Below, in pieces: positions 10,491 to 19,600 of a stretch of DNA of 64,000 nt; positions within the stretch are counted from its first letter, which is position 1; each line of letters begins with the position of its first letter. Source of the stretch: Actinomycetes bacterium (GTDB lineage: Bacteria > Actinomycetota > Actinomycetes > Actinomycetales > Microbacteriaceae). The notes under the pieces are model-generated. The model made no database searches. It was given only the letters and a program-made list of their open reading frames with translations, and was not told the origin of the DNA. The position numbers and the translations under genes were made by a program. Where the stretch lies: positions 78,718-142,717 of the forward strand of contig JAEZHW010000055.1 of NCBI GenBank assembly GCA_023436775.1, read 5' to 3'.

Positions 10491-11162
10491 ATGTCTGTCC
10501 GCATTTCCCCGAGCATCCTGGCAGCCGATTTCATGAACCTCGAGCGTGAGCTCGGGCGTATCACGACCGCGGACCTAGTGCACGTTGACGTGATGGACAA
10601 CAACTTCGTGCCGAACCTCACCATCGGTCAGCCCGTGGTCACCCAGATTGCCAAGATCGCGCCGCTGCCGCTGGATGTCCATCTCATGATCCAGAACCCG
10701 GACCACTGGGCTCCGAAGTTTGCGGAACTCATTGGCCCTGGTCGCGGCGGCGTCACCTTCCACGCCGAGGCGGCCAAGGACCCGGTGGGCACCGCCCGTA
10801 CGTTGCGCAGCCTGGGGGTGCGGGCCGCCATCGCCCTCCGTCCCGGCACGCCGGTCGAGCCCTATCTTGAACACCTCGAGGATTGGGACATGATCCTGCT
10901 CATGACCGTCGAGCCGGGCTTTGGTGGACAGGCCTTCCAACACGAGACCATGCCGAAGCTGGAGCGCACCCGCGCGGCCATCGACGCCAGTGGGCTCGAC
11001 ATCTGGCTCGAGGTCGACGGCGGCATTGCGCCGAACACGATTCAAATTGCTCGGAAGGCCGGCGCTGACACCTTCGTGGCCGGATCCGCGGTGTACGGCC
11101 CCGGCGATGCAGCCGCACGTATTGCGGAGCTCCGCAGCGCGGCTGAGGCGGTTAGCCGCTAG
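10491..11162 (+). CDS. rpe: Ribulose-phosphate 3-epimerase
   Basis: Interconverts ribulose 5-phosphate and xylulose 5-phosphate in the pentose phosphate pathway. The frame is open from 10377 but family homology begins at ATG 10491 (MSVRISPSILAADFMNLE), which sits just after a -10 element. Motifs of the TIM barrel: VHVDVMDNNFVPNLTIG (metal-binding Asp), DVHLMI, MTVEPGFGGQAF, and DGGIAPNT with the second metal-binding Asp, then AGSAVYG for phosphate. Length 223 aa is normal. Its TAG stop shares a CTAG with the stop of the convergent next gene. Confidence 0.96.
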   Translation: MSVRISPSILAADFMNLERELGRITTADLVHVDVMDNNFVPNLTIGQPVVTQIAKIAPLPLDVHLMIQNPDHWAPKFAELIGPGRGGVTFHAEAAKDPVGTARTLRSLGVRAAIALRPGTPVEPYLEHLEDWDMILLMTVEPGFGGQAFQHETMPKLERTRAAIDASGLDIWLEVDGGIAPNTIQIARKAGADTFVAGSAVYGPGDAAARIAELRSAAEAVSR

Positions 11163-11395
11163 CGGCCCGAGGTTTCGAACAGGCGGTCCGACTCGTCCTG
11201 CCAGTGCACCACGTTCGGGGCCAGCGACTCGCGCAGTTCGCGTCCGTGGTGGGCGCAGAAGAGCAACTCGCCCGCAGTCAGGATGACGCGGTGGTACGCC
11301 TGCGCACCACAGTGGTCGCAACGGTCCAGCGCGGTGAGTGCGGGGAGGTTGGTGACCTCGGCGGAGATCGGGGTCTCTGCGGCGATGCTGGTCAT
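11159..11395 (-). CDS. Small zinc-ribbon-like protein, DUF7455 type
   Basis: A 78-aa actinobacterial protein of unknown function. It carries C26-x2-C29 (RCDHCGAQAYHR) and C47-x-H-H (FCAHHGRELRE), a likely single zinc site; the sequence resembles the family now listed as DUF7455. A strong ribosome site (GGGAGGA) precedes the ATG on the reverse strand. The gene is convergent with rpe and both use the same CTAG tetranucleotide for their TAG stops. It is divergent from parE, with about 190 bp of shared upstream DNA. Confidence 0.85.
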   Translation of the reverse strand: MTSIAAETPISAEVTNLPALTALDRCDHCGAQAYHRVILTAGELLFCAHHGRELRESLAPNVVHWQDESDRLFETSGR

Positions 11396-11519
11396 CTCGT
11401 CCTCCCTCGGGTTGGGTCGTCGCTAGCGGACTCTTCCGCTACTGATATCAAAGCACCTCCCGGGTCAAGACATTCCGAGAACCCCGGGCGTTTCGCTCAC
11501 CGCGTACGCGGGACCGGTC

Positions 11520-11525
11520 TAGGCT
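11520..11525 (+). promoter_or_regulatory. Probable -10 element (TAGGCT) for parE
   Basis: TAGGCT sits 60 nt before the parE start, leaving room for a ~50-nt leader that contains an AGAGAGGA ribosome site. It matches the -10 type repeatedly seen in this window. The spacing to any -35 box is unclear. Confidence 0.4.
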
Positions 11526-11585
11526 GAGTACGGCCCGCAGCCTCGTGGGTGCGCCGTGCGTGTTGGACGTGCAGAGAGGATTCGT

Positions 11586-13667
11586 GTGAGCACCGAGTAT
11601 TCCGCCCGTCATCTCTCCGTACTGGAGGGCCTGGAGGCCGTTCGGAAGCGGCCGGGTATGTACATCGGTTCGACCGACTCTCGCGGTCTCATGCACTGCC
11701 TCTGGGAACTCATTGACAACTCGGTCGATGAGGCGCTGGCCGGCTACGGCCAGCGGATTGCGGTACGCCTGCACGCCGACGGCTCCATCGAGGTGCAGGA
11801 CGATGGCCGCGGTATCCCAGTCGATATTGAGCCGAAGACGGGCCTCAGCGGTGTCGAGGTTGTCTTTACCAAGCTGCACGCTGGTGGCAAGTTCGGTGCC
11901 GGCTCCTACGCTGCCTCCGGCGGTCTGCACGGTGTGGGCGCCTCAGTGGTGAACGCCCTGTCACACCGCCTTGACGTTGAAGTTGATCGTGACGGCAAGA
12001 CGTGGGCGATGTCGTTCCGCCGCGGCGAGCCCGGCATCTTTGCTGATGGCCCCGGGGGACCGAGCCCGGATTCACCGTTCACCCCCTTTGACGAGGCCAG
12101 CGAACTGCGAGTGGTGGGCAAGGTAGCCAAGGCCAAGACGGGTACCCGCGTGCGGTACTGGGCCGACCCGCAGGTCTTTGGTCGCTCAGAGGGGTTCCAA
12201 CTCGGTGACCTGCTCGAGCGCGCCCGGCAGACCGCGTTCTTGGTGCCCGGCCTGCAGATCGATCTCGACGATCTGCGTGGTGAGGAGCCGAAGTCGGAGT
12301 CATTCCGTTACGACGGTGGCATCACCGAATTCGTTGAGTTCCTCGCTCCTGACCCCCTGGCCGTGGGTGTCTGGCGCATCACTGGTAGTGGCACCTTCAC
12401 CGAGACGGTGCCGGTGCTGCAGGCCAATGGCGCCATGGTCTCGACCGAGGTGGAACGCAGTTGCGACGTCGACATCGCTGTGCGCTGGGGCACTGGCTAC
12501 GACACCGTGATGAAGAGTTTCGTGAACATCATCGCGACGCCGAAGGGCGGCAGCCACCAGTCCGGCTTCGAACAGGGCATGTTGAAGTTCCTGCGTGCAC
12601 AGATTGAGGCGAACGCTCGCAAGTTGAAGTCCGGCTCGGACAAGCCCGAGAAGGAAGACATGCTCGCGGGCCTGACCGCGGTGCTGACCGTGCGCCTGGC
12701 CGAACCACAGTTTGAGGGCCAGACCAAAGAAGTGCTGGGCACGCCTGCGGTGCGCTCGATCGTCGCCAAGGTACTGACCGATGGTCTCAAGCAGCGCTTC
12801 GAATCCAGCAAGCGTGATGACAAGGCGCAGGCGAACCTACTGCTGGAAAAGGTCGTCGCTGAGATGAAGTCCCGCATCTCGGCCCGGACGCACAAGGAGA
12901 CGCAGCGCCGGAAGAATGCGCTGGAGAATTCTTCCCTGCCGGCCAAGCTCGTGGACTGCCGCACCAAGGACATTGAGCGCTCGGAACTGTTCATTGTCGA
13001 GGGTGACTCGGCGCTCGGCACTGCCAAGCTCGCGCGCAACAGCGAGTACCAGGCACTGCTGCCCATCCGCGGCAAGATCCTGAACGTGCAGAAGGCCAGT
13101 GTCGCGGACATGCTGAACAACGCCGAATGCGCGGCAATCATCCAGGTGATTGGCGCAGGTTCTGGTCGATCCTTCGACTTGGACCAGGCCCGCTATGGCA
13201 AGGTCATTATCATGAGCGACGCCGACGTCGATGGCGCACACATCCGCACCCTCTTGCTGACGCTGATGTACCGCTACCTACGGCCGCTGCTGGAAGCCGG
13301 CCGGGTGTACGCGGCGGTGCCGCCGCTGCACCGCGTGGTCGTGATCAACCCCGGCAGCAAGCCGAACGACGTGATCTACACCTATTCCGAGGCGGAACTG
13401 CAGGCGGTGCTCGCCAAGCTGCAGAAGGCCGGCAAGCGGTATCAGGACCCCATCCAGCGCTACAAGGGCCTGGGCGAGATGGATGCGGATCAGCTCGCCT
13501 CGACCACGATGGATGTCGAGCATCGACTGCTGCGTCGCATTCGGATCGAGGATGCGGCCCAGGCCGAGCGCATGTTCGAGTTGCTGATGGGGAATGAGGT
13601 CGCGCCTCGGAAGGAATTCATCGTGGATGGCTCGGCGCGCCTGAGTCGCGACCGCATTGACGCCTAG
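11586..13667 (+). CDS. parE: DNA topoisomerase IV subunit B
   Basis: ATPase subunit of topoisomerase IV, which decatenates daughter chromosomes. The chosen GTG start follows AGAGGA by 5 nt; an in-frame GTG at 11556 lacks a ribosome site. The protein is 693 aa: GHKL ATPase domain (RKRPGMYIGSTD, WELIDNSVDEAL, ATP lid GGKFGAGSYAASGGLHGVG), transducer domain, and TOPRIM domain with EGDSALGTAKLARN (~470) and DADVDGAHIRT (~543). It could be taken for GyrB, but the distance from replication-initiation genes and the parC gene 1.3 kb away favour the topoisomerase IV assignment; actinobacterial gyrAB normally lies by dnaA/recF. Confidence 0.9.
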   Translation: MSTEYSARHLSVLEGLEAVRKRPGMYIGSTDSRGLMHCLWELIDNSVDEALAGYGQRIAVRLHADGSIEVQDDGRGIPVDIEPKTGLSGVEVVFTKLHAGGKFGAGSYAASGGLHGVGASVVNALSHRLDVEVDRDGKTWAMSFRRGEPGIFADGPGGPSPDSPFTPFDEASELRVVGKVAKAKTGTRVRYWADPQVFGRSEGFQLGDLLERARQTAFLVPGLQIDLDDLRGEEPKSESFRYDGGITEFVEFLAPDPLAVGVWRITGSGTFTETVPVLQANGAMVSTEVERSCDVDIAVRWGTGYDTVMKSFVNIIATPKGGSHQSGFEQGMLKFLRAQIEANARKLKSGSDKPEKEDMLAGLTAVLTVRLAEPQFEGQTKEVLGTPAVRSIVAKVLTDGLKQRFESSKRDDKAQANLLLEKVVAEMKSRISARTHKETQRRKNALENSSLPAKLVDCRTKDIERSELFIVEGDSALGTAKLARNSEYQALLPIRGKILNVQKASVADMLNNAECAAIIQVIGAGSGRSFDLDQARYGKVIIMSDADVDGAHIRTLLLTLMYRYLRPLLEAGRVYAAVPPLHRVVVINPGSKPNDVIYTYSEAELQAVLAKLQKAGKRYQDPIQRYKGLGEMDADQLASTTMDVEHRLLRRIRIEDAAQAERMFELLMGNEVAPRKEFIVDGSARLSRDRIDA

Positions 13668-13765
13668 TTCTGATCCGTCAAGGCCTGGTGAGGCTTGCTA
13701 AGGGTTTCCACCCCCCTTGACTGAAAGCGGCGTGGCAACCCGGACCATATTGGTACCCCGCTCGT

Positions 13766-13771
13766 TAGAAT
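13766..13771 (+). promoter_or_regulatory. Possible -10 element (TAGAAT) for the small gene at 13862
   Basis: TAGAAT lies 90 nt upstream of the ATG at 13862, in the 194-bp gap after parE. A TTGACT at 13717-13722 is too far away to be its -35 box at normal spacing. Confidence 0.35.
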
Positions 13772-13861
13772 GACAGCAGCGCTCAACCCTGGGGCGCTGC
13801 GGAATTCCGAACCCGACGCTTCGCGGATACCGCGGGTATATCGATTGGACAGGACGAAGGT

Positions 13862-14161
13862 ATGGCCCTGATCACTTCGAAGCATGTGAAGCGACTCGAG
13901 GCTGTCATCGCGTCTACCCGAGAGCAGTTCTCGGACATTGACGGATACACCGCTTGGACCACTCAGCGTGTCGAAGATGCCACGAATGAGCTGTTCGGAG
14001 CGGTGCGGGAAGCCGTTGACGCTGGCCACGCCAGCACAGTCAAGGACCTCCTGATGACGGCAGCAATGGAAACCCCCGACTCGGATAGCGGCACCACCTT
14101 GTGGCTGACCGTCATCGCGCAGTCGCTCGGCTACGCGGAACAGCCGCTCGTACGCCGCTAA
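13862..14161 (+). CDS. Small conserved-looking protein of unknown function
   Basis: 99 aa, not recognised. It has GC-rich third positions like its neighbours, a GAAGG ribosome site 4-5 nt before the ATG and a strong hairpin just after the stop, so it looks like a real monocistronic gene. The sequence is mainly helical: KHVKRLEAVIASTREQ, AVREAVDAGH and LWLTVIAQSLGYAE. It has no signal peptide, membrane segment or cysteine. It lies between parE and the convergent metallopeptidase-parC pair; a role in topoisomerase function cannot be inferred from position alone. Confidence 0.75.
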   Translation: MALITSKHVKRLEAVIASTREQFSDIDGYTAWTTQRVEDATNELFGAVREAVDAGHASTVKDLLMTAAMETPDSDSGTTLWLTVIAQSLGYAEQPLVRR

Positions 14162-14170
14162 CTGGAGTAC

Positions 14171-14212
14171 CGAACAGCCCGGGACTGCATCGGCGCAGTC
14201 TCGGGCTGTTCG
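14171..14212 (+). terminator. Strong hairpin terminator after the 13862 gene
   Basis: An 18-bp stem with one G-U pair: cgaacagcccgggactgc, loop atcggc, gcagtctcgggctgttcg. It begins 9 nt after the stop at 14161 and lies in the convergent gap, so it may stop transcription from both sides. There is no long T tract. Confidence 0.75.
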
Positions 14213-14270
14213 CGTTGTACCGCGCTGGCACGCCAGGTTGGCCTGCGGTCGCTGGGCGTGTGGGACGTCC

Positions 14271-14972
14271 TTAGAACCAGAGGCTGCGTTCGATGAGTGC
14301 GCCTCGATCGACGAGGTATCGGCGGTACACCGTTTCCAGTTCTTCGCCAACGTGCTCCGACACTTCGGTGCCGATGACCGCGAACAGTTCCTCATACTCC
14401 TTCTCCGGAGCATCCTCGGAGTACACGGTCATGCGCTCCAGCAACCAGTGGTCCTCCGGCAGGGACGCCACCGCTTCGCGGATCAACGCTGTGATCCGGT
14501 CGCGCTCTGCGGCATCGAAGCGGTACCAGGCGGCATGGAGCATCTCGTGCGCAGCGGTCACTGCCACCCAGGACTGCGGGTAGTCGGAGTTCGCTTCCAG
14601 AATCCAGATCCGACCGGCCGCACTGTAGCAACCACTGGTGAAATGGTCGGGCGCATCCTCGTCCACACTGCAGGCCTGGTCGAACGCTGCCTGGCCCAGC
14701 ACTTCCGGCCGGGCCATCAGGAAGATGCGCTCGCCCTCCTCGGTCAGGCCGATCTGTGCAGCGAGGGCCAGGGCAGATTCGGTCGGTGAAGAGGTTACCG
14801 AGGTCCACCAGTCGCTGAGCGCCTGGCGGTTCGCCGCCACGAGGCCGATCACGAGTGCCAGCACGGCCAGCAGGAGGAGTCGGCGTCGTGCCCGCACCCG
14901 GTCGGCTGCGAGCAGGGCAGCCGTCGGGTCGTCTGACTCTGCGACAGCGCCGGTTGGTGGGTTCAGGCTCAT
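14271..14972 (-). CDS. Membrane-anchored HExxH metallopeptidase-like protein
   Basis: 233 aa with a basic cytoplasmic N-terminus (RVRARRR), one membrane segment at ~31-47 ([15 protein letters not shown]) and an extracytoplasmic domain. The motif [10 protein letters not shown] holds HEMLH at 142-146, the zinc-binding pattern of gluzincin peptidases; [11 protein letters not shown] (~194-204) could give the third ligand. Cys101 and Cys115 flank a conserved-looking segment and may form a disulfide. The substrate is unknown. Its ATG overlaps the parC stop by 4 nt, so it is co-translated with parC, and it ends in the convergent gap. Confidence 0.72.
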   Translation of the reverse strand: MSLNPPTGAVAESDDPTAALLAADRVRARRRLLLLAVLALVIGLVAANRQALSDWWTSVTSSPTESALALAAQIGLTEEGERIFLMARPEVLGQAAFDQACSVDEDAPDHFTSGCYSAAGRIWILEANSDYPQSWVAVTAAHEMLHAAWYRFDAAERDRITALIREAVASLPEDHWLLERMTVYSEDAPEKEYEELFAVIGTEVSEHVGEELETVYRRYLVDRGALIERSLWF

Positions 14973-17428
14973 GACAAGGGTGAGCCTACTGCTCCAATCA
15001 CCGAATCAACAGGCGTTCCCGAGGCGTCGCGCTTGGCCAGTTCCGAGGGCAGCGACCGCTGCGAGCCGTCCGCTCCCACCGCGAGGGCAGGTCCCGGGCC
15101 GACCCAGGCCAGGCTGAGGCTGTCCTCACCCTTCAGGAAGGCGTGCGCGCGCACGCCGCCGGTGGCGCGCCCCTTTGCCGGGAAGTCGGCCAAACTGCTG
15201 CGCTTGACGCGGCCAGGATCGGCACCGATGAGGGCACCGGCCGTGTTCGATACCGTCACCACCTCGGCAGTGGCGCCGGCGGCAACCACCGCGAAACTGA
15301 GCACGGTCGCACCGTCGCTCAGGCGGATACCCGCCATACCAGCGGCCGGACGGCCCTGCGGTCGAACCTGGTGTGCGGTGAAGTGCAGCAACTGTGCATC
15401 CGTGGTGACAAAAACCAGCTCGTCATCATCGCCACCCTGGCCGACGCCAACGACGCGATCGCCGGGCTTCAGCGCGATGAGGTCAACGTCGGGCTTGCCC
15501 GCCGGCAGGTCGCTCACCACGGTGCGCTTCACCACGCCCTGCGCGGTGCCGAGCGCAACCGGCGCGGCATCCTCGCCGATTGCGACCAGGCCGAGCACGA
15601 ACTCGTGGCGGTCACTGAGGGTCAGGTAGTCGGCGACTTTGACGCCCGCCGCCAGTTGCACCGATTGCTCGGGGGCCACCGGTAGGTCAATGGGGGAGAA
15701 GCGGATCAAGCGGCCCGTGTTCGTCACGGCACCGAGCTCACCCCGGGTGGTAGTGCGCACGACGGAACGAATGGCGTCGTGCTTGCTGCGCCGCGCCGGT
15801 GTCGGCAGCGCAGCATCCTCAGCCAGGTCGACCCGAATGAGTCGGCCGGTGGCGCTCAGGATGACCGCGCACGGGGCGTCCTGGATTTCGAGGACCACTT
15901 GGGCGCTGCTGCGTCGGCTGGCTGGCGTCTGTGGCTGGGCCTCGGTGAGCAAGGTGCGCCGCGGCGTGCCGAAGCGGTCCGAGACCTCGCCTAACTCATT
16001 TGAGACGGCTTCGCGCACGCGCTGCGGGTCGCTCAACAGCAGCTCGAGGGCCGCGATTTCGGCGAGCAGCTGGTCACGCTCTTTCTCGAGCTCGAGGCGA
16101 GAGAACTTGGTGAGGCGCCGCAGACGCAGTTCCAGGATGTATTCGGCCTGCAACTCGCTGAGGTCAAACACGGTTTGCAGGCGCGTGCGGGCAGTCTCGG
16201 CGTCGTCACTGGTGCGGATCACCTGGATGACTTCGTCAATGTCGAGGATTGCGATCAGCAGACCCTCGACCAGGTGCAGTCGCTCTTGACGACGCGCCAG
16301 GCGGTAACGCGAACGACGGGTCACGACCTGGATGCGGTGGTCGAGGAACACCTGCAGCAGTTCCCGCAGGCCCAGGGTGCGCGGCTGGCCGTCAACCAAA
16401 GCGACGTTATTGATGCCGAAGCTTTCCTCAAGCGGGGTGAAGCGGTAGAGCTGCTCGAGGACCGCCTCAGGACGGAAACCCGTCTTGATGGTAATGACCA
16501 GCCGCAGGCCGTTCTGACGGTCGGTGAGGTCTTGTACGTCCGCGATGCCCTCAAGCTTCTTGGACTGCACACCTTCCTTGATCTTCTCGATCACGCGCTC
16601 CGGACCGACCAGGTACGGCAGTTCGGTAATGACCAGCCCGACCTTCCGGGCGGAGAGCGATTCAATGCTGACCCGAGCCCGGGTTCGGAAGCTACCGCGG
16701 CCGGTGGCGTACGCCTCGCGCACGCCGTCCAGGCCGATGATCGTGCCGCCACCGGGCAGGTCCGGGGCTGGAACGAAGCGCATCAGGTCATCAAGCGTGG
16801 CGTCCGGGTGCGCGAGCAGATGCCGGGCGGCGGCCACGACCTCCACAAGGTTGTGTGGGGCCATGTTGGTGGCCATACCGACGGCGATGCCGCTGGCACC
16901 GTTGACCAGCAGGTTCGGAATCGCGGCTGGCAGCACCGAGGGCTGCTGCAGCTGGTTGTCGTAGTTGGGGACGAAGTCCACCACGTCCTCGTCCAGGTCT
17001 TGCACCATAGCCAGGGCAGGGTGGTCGAGGCGCGCCTCGGTGTACCGAGAGGCTGCCGGGCCGTCGTCGAGCGAACCGAAGTTCCCGTGGCCATCGATCA
17101 GCGGCAGGCGCATCGTCCAGGGCTGGGCCATTCGGACCAGGGCCTCGTAAATAGCCGAGTCACCGTGCGGGTGGAGCTTGCCCATCACTTCGCCAACGAC
17201 GCGAGCGCTCTTGACGTGGCCCTTGCTGGGCAGCAGGCCCATATCACTCATTTGGTACAGGATGCGGCGCTGCACGGGCTTCAGGCCGTCCCGCGCGTCC
17301 GGCAGGGCCCGGGAGTAAATCACCGAATAGGCGTACTCCAGGAACGAGTCCTGCATCTCGCTGGCAACGTCAACATCCTCGATGCGCTGTTCCGGGGTGG
17401 AGGCGGTGTCTGCTGGGGTTCGAGCCAT
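14969..17428 (-). CDS. parC: DNA topoisomerase IV subunit A
   Basis: DNA-cleaving subunit of topoisomerase IV. The frame extends upstream to a TTG at 17551, but family homology starts after ATG 17428 ([20 protein letters not shown]), giving 819 aa. The winged-helix region has [14 protein letters not shown], and [12 protein letters not shown] at ~87-98 keeps Ser and Glu at the quinolone-sensitivity positions. Catalytic Tyr129 lies in AASRYTEAR. The C-terminal third is a beta-pinwheel, and I see no GyrA box (QRRGGKG), which supports ParC over GyrA. The start has only a weak ribosome site. The stop overlaps the metallopeptidase start. Confidence 0.92.
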   Translation of the reverse strand: MARTPADTASTPEQRIEDVDVASEMQDSFLEYAYSVIYSRALPDARDGLKPVQRRILYQMSDMGLLPSKGHVKSARVVGEVMGKLHPHGDSAIYEALVRMAQPWTMRLPLIDGHGNFGSLDDGPAASRYTEARLDHPALAMVQDLDEDVVDFVPNYDNQLQQPSVLPAAIPNLLVNGASGIAVGMATNMAPHNLVEVVAAARHLLAHPDATLDDLMRFVPAPDLPGGGTIIGLDGVREAYATGRGSFRTRARVSIESLSARKVGLVITELPYLVGPERVIEKIKEGVQSKKLEGIADVQDLTDRQNGLRLVITIKTGFRPEAVLEQLYRFTPLEESFGINNVALVDGQPRTLGLRELLQVFLDHRIQVVTRRSRYRLARRQERLHLVEGLLIAILDIDEVIQVIRTSDDAETARTRLQTVFDLSELQAEYILELRLRRLTKFSRLELEKERDQLLAEIAALELLLSDPQRVREAVSNELGEVSDRFGTPRRTLLTEAQPQTPASRRSSAQVVLEIQDAPCAVILSATGRLIRVDLAEDAALPTPARRSKHDAIRSVVRTTTRGELGAVTNTGRLIRFSPIDLPVAPEQSVQLAAGVKVADYLTLSDRHEFVLGLVAIGEDAAPVALGTAQGVVKRTVVSDLPAGKPDVDLIALKPGDRVVGVGQGGDDDELVFVTTDAQLLHFTAHQVRPQGRPAAGMAGIRLSDGATVLSFAVVAAGATAEVVTVSNTAGALIGADPGRVKRSSLADFPAKGRATGGVRAHAFLKGEDSLSLAWVGPGPALAVGADGSQRSLPSELAKRDASGTPVDSVIGAVGSPLS

Positions 17429-17538
17429 CGGTATCGGTATCGCTGTCGTCTCGTCAGGGCGCGGGAGCGTCGGAATCGGCGTTCCGTGCCCAGCACTCCC
17501 GCGGCGCACGCTCGGTGTGCCTATGAAACACTGGGAGT

Positions 17539-18687
17539 ATGGGCACCCCAATGCTACCGGCGGCTCCGGCTCAAGCCGGGAGCCTCACCGAGGTGATGCC
17601 GAGTCTGTCCGCATCCATGCGGGGCGAGGCGAATGCGCTTCGACTCCCGGCCGTCCAGTCGGCCGTGGTGGTCCTCATTGACGGGCTTGGTGTGCTGAAC
17701 TTGCGAGCTTCGGCAGGGCACGCGCGATTCCTGAGCGCGCAATCGGCTCGTCGCCTCGAGACGGTCTTTCCGAGCACGACTGCGGTGGCGCTGTCATCGT
17801 TGACGACCGGGCGGTGGCCTGGCGAGCACGGCATGTTGGGCTATCGGGTTCTGGATCACGAGCATGATCGTCTGGTAAACCTGCTCAGCGGTTGGGATGA
17901 CGGTGCCGACCCGACGCTCTGGCAGCGTCGGCCAACGATCTTTTCTGCCCAGTCGCAGCGGTCCGTGGTGATCTCTTCGGCACGCTACGAGCATTCGGGG
18001 TTCACCAAGGCGGTGCTGCGTGGCGCGGCCTTTGTAGGGGCCGAATCCCTGGACGACCGCATGGACGCAGTGGTGAGTGAGGTGCGCTCCGGCCCCAGCC
18101 TGGTGTACTGCTACGTGCCGGAACTTGACCAGGCCGCGCATGCCTATGGGACGGACTCGCAGCACTGGCTGACCGCCTTGGAGAACGTGGATGCGGCTCT
18201 ACAGTCCCTGGCAGGGCGCTTGCCGAAGGGGGTCGGCGTGGCGGTGACGGCCGATCACGGCATCGTTGACGTGCCCGAACATCGGCATCTGGAACTCGAC
18301 GCTGCCATGCTGGCGCCGTTCCGGCACGTCGGGGGCGAGCCACGAGGACTGCAACTGTGGTTCCACGCCGAGGTCGTGGAGAAACAGCGCTCGGACATTC
18401 TGGACGCCCTCCGCACCGACTTGCAGGCGCACGCCTGGGTCTTCTCCCGGGACGAAGCCGTGCGGGCAGGTCTGCTCGGTACCGTCGACAGCTCGGTGAT
18501 TGCCCGCTTCGGCGACTTGGTGATCGCAGCGAAGTCCGGCGCAGCGTTCTATCACGCTGATGTGGAGCCCGCCTCGCGCCGCATGATTGGCCAGCACGGG
18601 TCCTGGACCGACCAGGAGCGGTTGATCCCGCTGATCGGGTTTGGGGCCTATCAGAACTTCCCGGGTGCTACCGCGTCGAAGCGGTAG
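17539..18687 (+). CDS. Alkaline phosphatase / nucleotide pyrophosphatase-type phosphodiesterase
   Basis: Metal-dependent phosphodiesterase-type enzyme of the alkaline phosphatase superfamily; the substrate is not known. Family landmarks: [14 protein letters not shown] (metal-binding Asp48), [15 protein letters not shown] with the nucleophilic Thr, the segment [16 protein letters not shown] (metal-binding Asp and His), and VTADHGIVD. It is 382 aa with no clear signal peptide. ATG 17539 and ATG 17551 are both possible; GGGAG is only 1 nt before the first and 13 nt before the second, so the start is uncertain. It is divergent from parC. Confidence 0.85.
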   Translation: MGTPMLPAAPAQAGSLTEVMPSLSASMRGEANALRLPAVQSAVVVLIDGLGVLNLRASAGHARFLSAQSARRLETVFPSTTAVALSSLTTGRWPGEHGMLGYRVLDHEHDRLVNLLSGWDDGADPTLWQRRPTIFSAQSQRSVVISSARYEHSGFTKAVLRGAAFVGAESLDDRMDAVVSEVRSGPSLVYCYVPELDQAAHAYGTDSQHWLTALENVDAALQSLAGRLPKGVGVAVTADHGIVDVPEHRHLELDAAMLAPFRHVGGEPRGLQLWFHAEVVEKQRSDILDALRTDLQAHAWVFSRDEAVRAGLLGTVDSSVIARFGDLVIAAKSGAAFYHADVEPASRRMIGQHGSWTDQERLIPLIGFGAYQNFPGATASKR

Positions 18688-18688
18688 C
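18667..18688. terminator. Hairpin over the stop of the phosphodiesterase gene
   Basis: An 8-bp perfect stem, gctaccgc-gtcgaa-gcggtagc, that includes the TAG stop. It lies in the 11-bp gap region before the convergent metallopeptidase gene and could act in either direction. It lacks a T tract. Confidence 0.4.
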
Positions 18689-18698
18689 CTCGCGCGTC

Positions 18699-19577
18699 CT
18701 AGAGTTGGCTGCCTGATACCCCAAAGGTGTCGCAGGCGTTGAAGCCGCCGTCATAGCCGCGCGCAAACCACTGGGTGCGCTGCTCGCTGCTGCCGTGGCT
18801 GAAGCCTTCAGGGTTCACCTGCATGCCAGCACTCTCCATGATGTGGTCGTCACCGACCGCAGCCGCGGCGCTGAGTGCATCGGCGATCTCCGACTTAGTC
18901 GGCGCCTTCAACAACTGAGTTCCGCGGTCATCCGTGGTGCTGCTGGCGGCCGCGACCCAGGCACCGGCGAAGCAGTCCGCCTGCAGTTCTAGGCGCACCG
19001 AGTCGGAAGCTGGGCCGGTGGCGCGCAAGTCGAGACCGTTCATGATGCCGCCGATGTTCTGCACGTGGTGGCCCCATTCGTGCGCCGTGATGTACATCTG
19101 GGCGAGCGGACCGGCCGTGGTGTTGTAGCGCTGGCGCAGCTCGCCGAAGAACGAGGTGTCGATGTACACCGTCTGGTCGCTCGGGCAGTAGAACGGGCCC
19201 ATGGCGCTCGAGGCCGAGCCGCAACCCGTGTTGACGCCGCCCTCGAACAGGTGCAGCGCGGGTTCCACGTAATTGCGTCCGAGGGCATCGGACCAAAAGT
19301 CGTTCAGCGAGTTCTGGGCACCGATCAGGCGGCAGTCATCGTTCTCATTCGCGTCGGCACCCGTACGGCACTCGTCCAGCGAGACTTCTTCGCCGGCACC
19401 GGTGCTGGTACCGATCCCGAGCAGTTGGCCGATACCAGTCAGGTCAACGCCGAGCATTGGGCCGACCAGGGCAATCACAATTGCGAGGACGCCTCCGCCC
19501 GCCGCGATACCGCCAGCGGTGCGGCCGGTCTTTCGAGCCTTACCCTGCTTGAGTTGCGCCTGATCGTTGAAGGTCAT
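18699..19577 (-). CDS. YpfJ-type neutral zinc metallopeptidase
   Basis: 292-aa membrane-anchored putative metalloprotease of the zinc_peptidase (YpfJ) family. It has a basic N-terminus, one membrane segment at ~26-44 and an extracytoplasmic domain. The zinc motif HEWGH is at 166-170 and the third-ligand segment ELQADCFAGAW starts at ~197. Several cysteines (C70, C82, C119, C131, C202 and one near the C-terminus) suggest disulfides outside the cell. The substrate is unknown. It is convergent with the phosphodiesterase gene. Confidence 0.92.
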   Translation of the reverse strand: MTFNDQAQLKQGKARKTGRTAGGIAAGGGVLAIVIALVGPMLGVDLTGIGQLLGIGTSTGAGEEVSLDECRTGADANENDDCRLIGAQNSLNDFWSDALGRNYVEPALHLFEGGVNTGCGSASSAMGPFYCPSDQTVYIDTSFFGELRQRYNTTAGPLAQMYITAHEWGHHVQNIGGIMNGLDLRATGPASDSVRLELQADCFAGAWVAAASSTTDDRGTQLLKAPTKSEIADALSAAAAVGDDHIMESAGMQVNPEGFSHGSSEQRTQWFARGYDGGFNACDTFGVSGSQL

Positions 19578-19600
19578 GGACTGATGGTACCGGGGTGAGG

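Noticed and set aside
16175..17596. A 473-codon + strand frame over parC
   Set aside because: It is opposite to a complete parC with all motifs and shows shadow-like composition.
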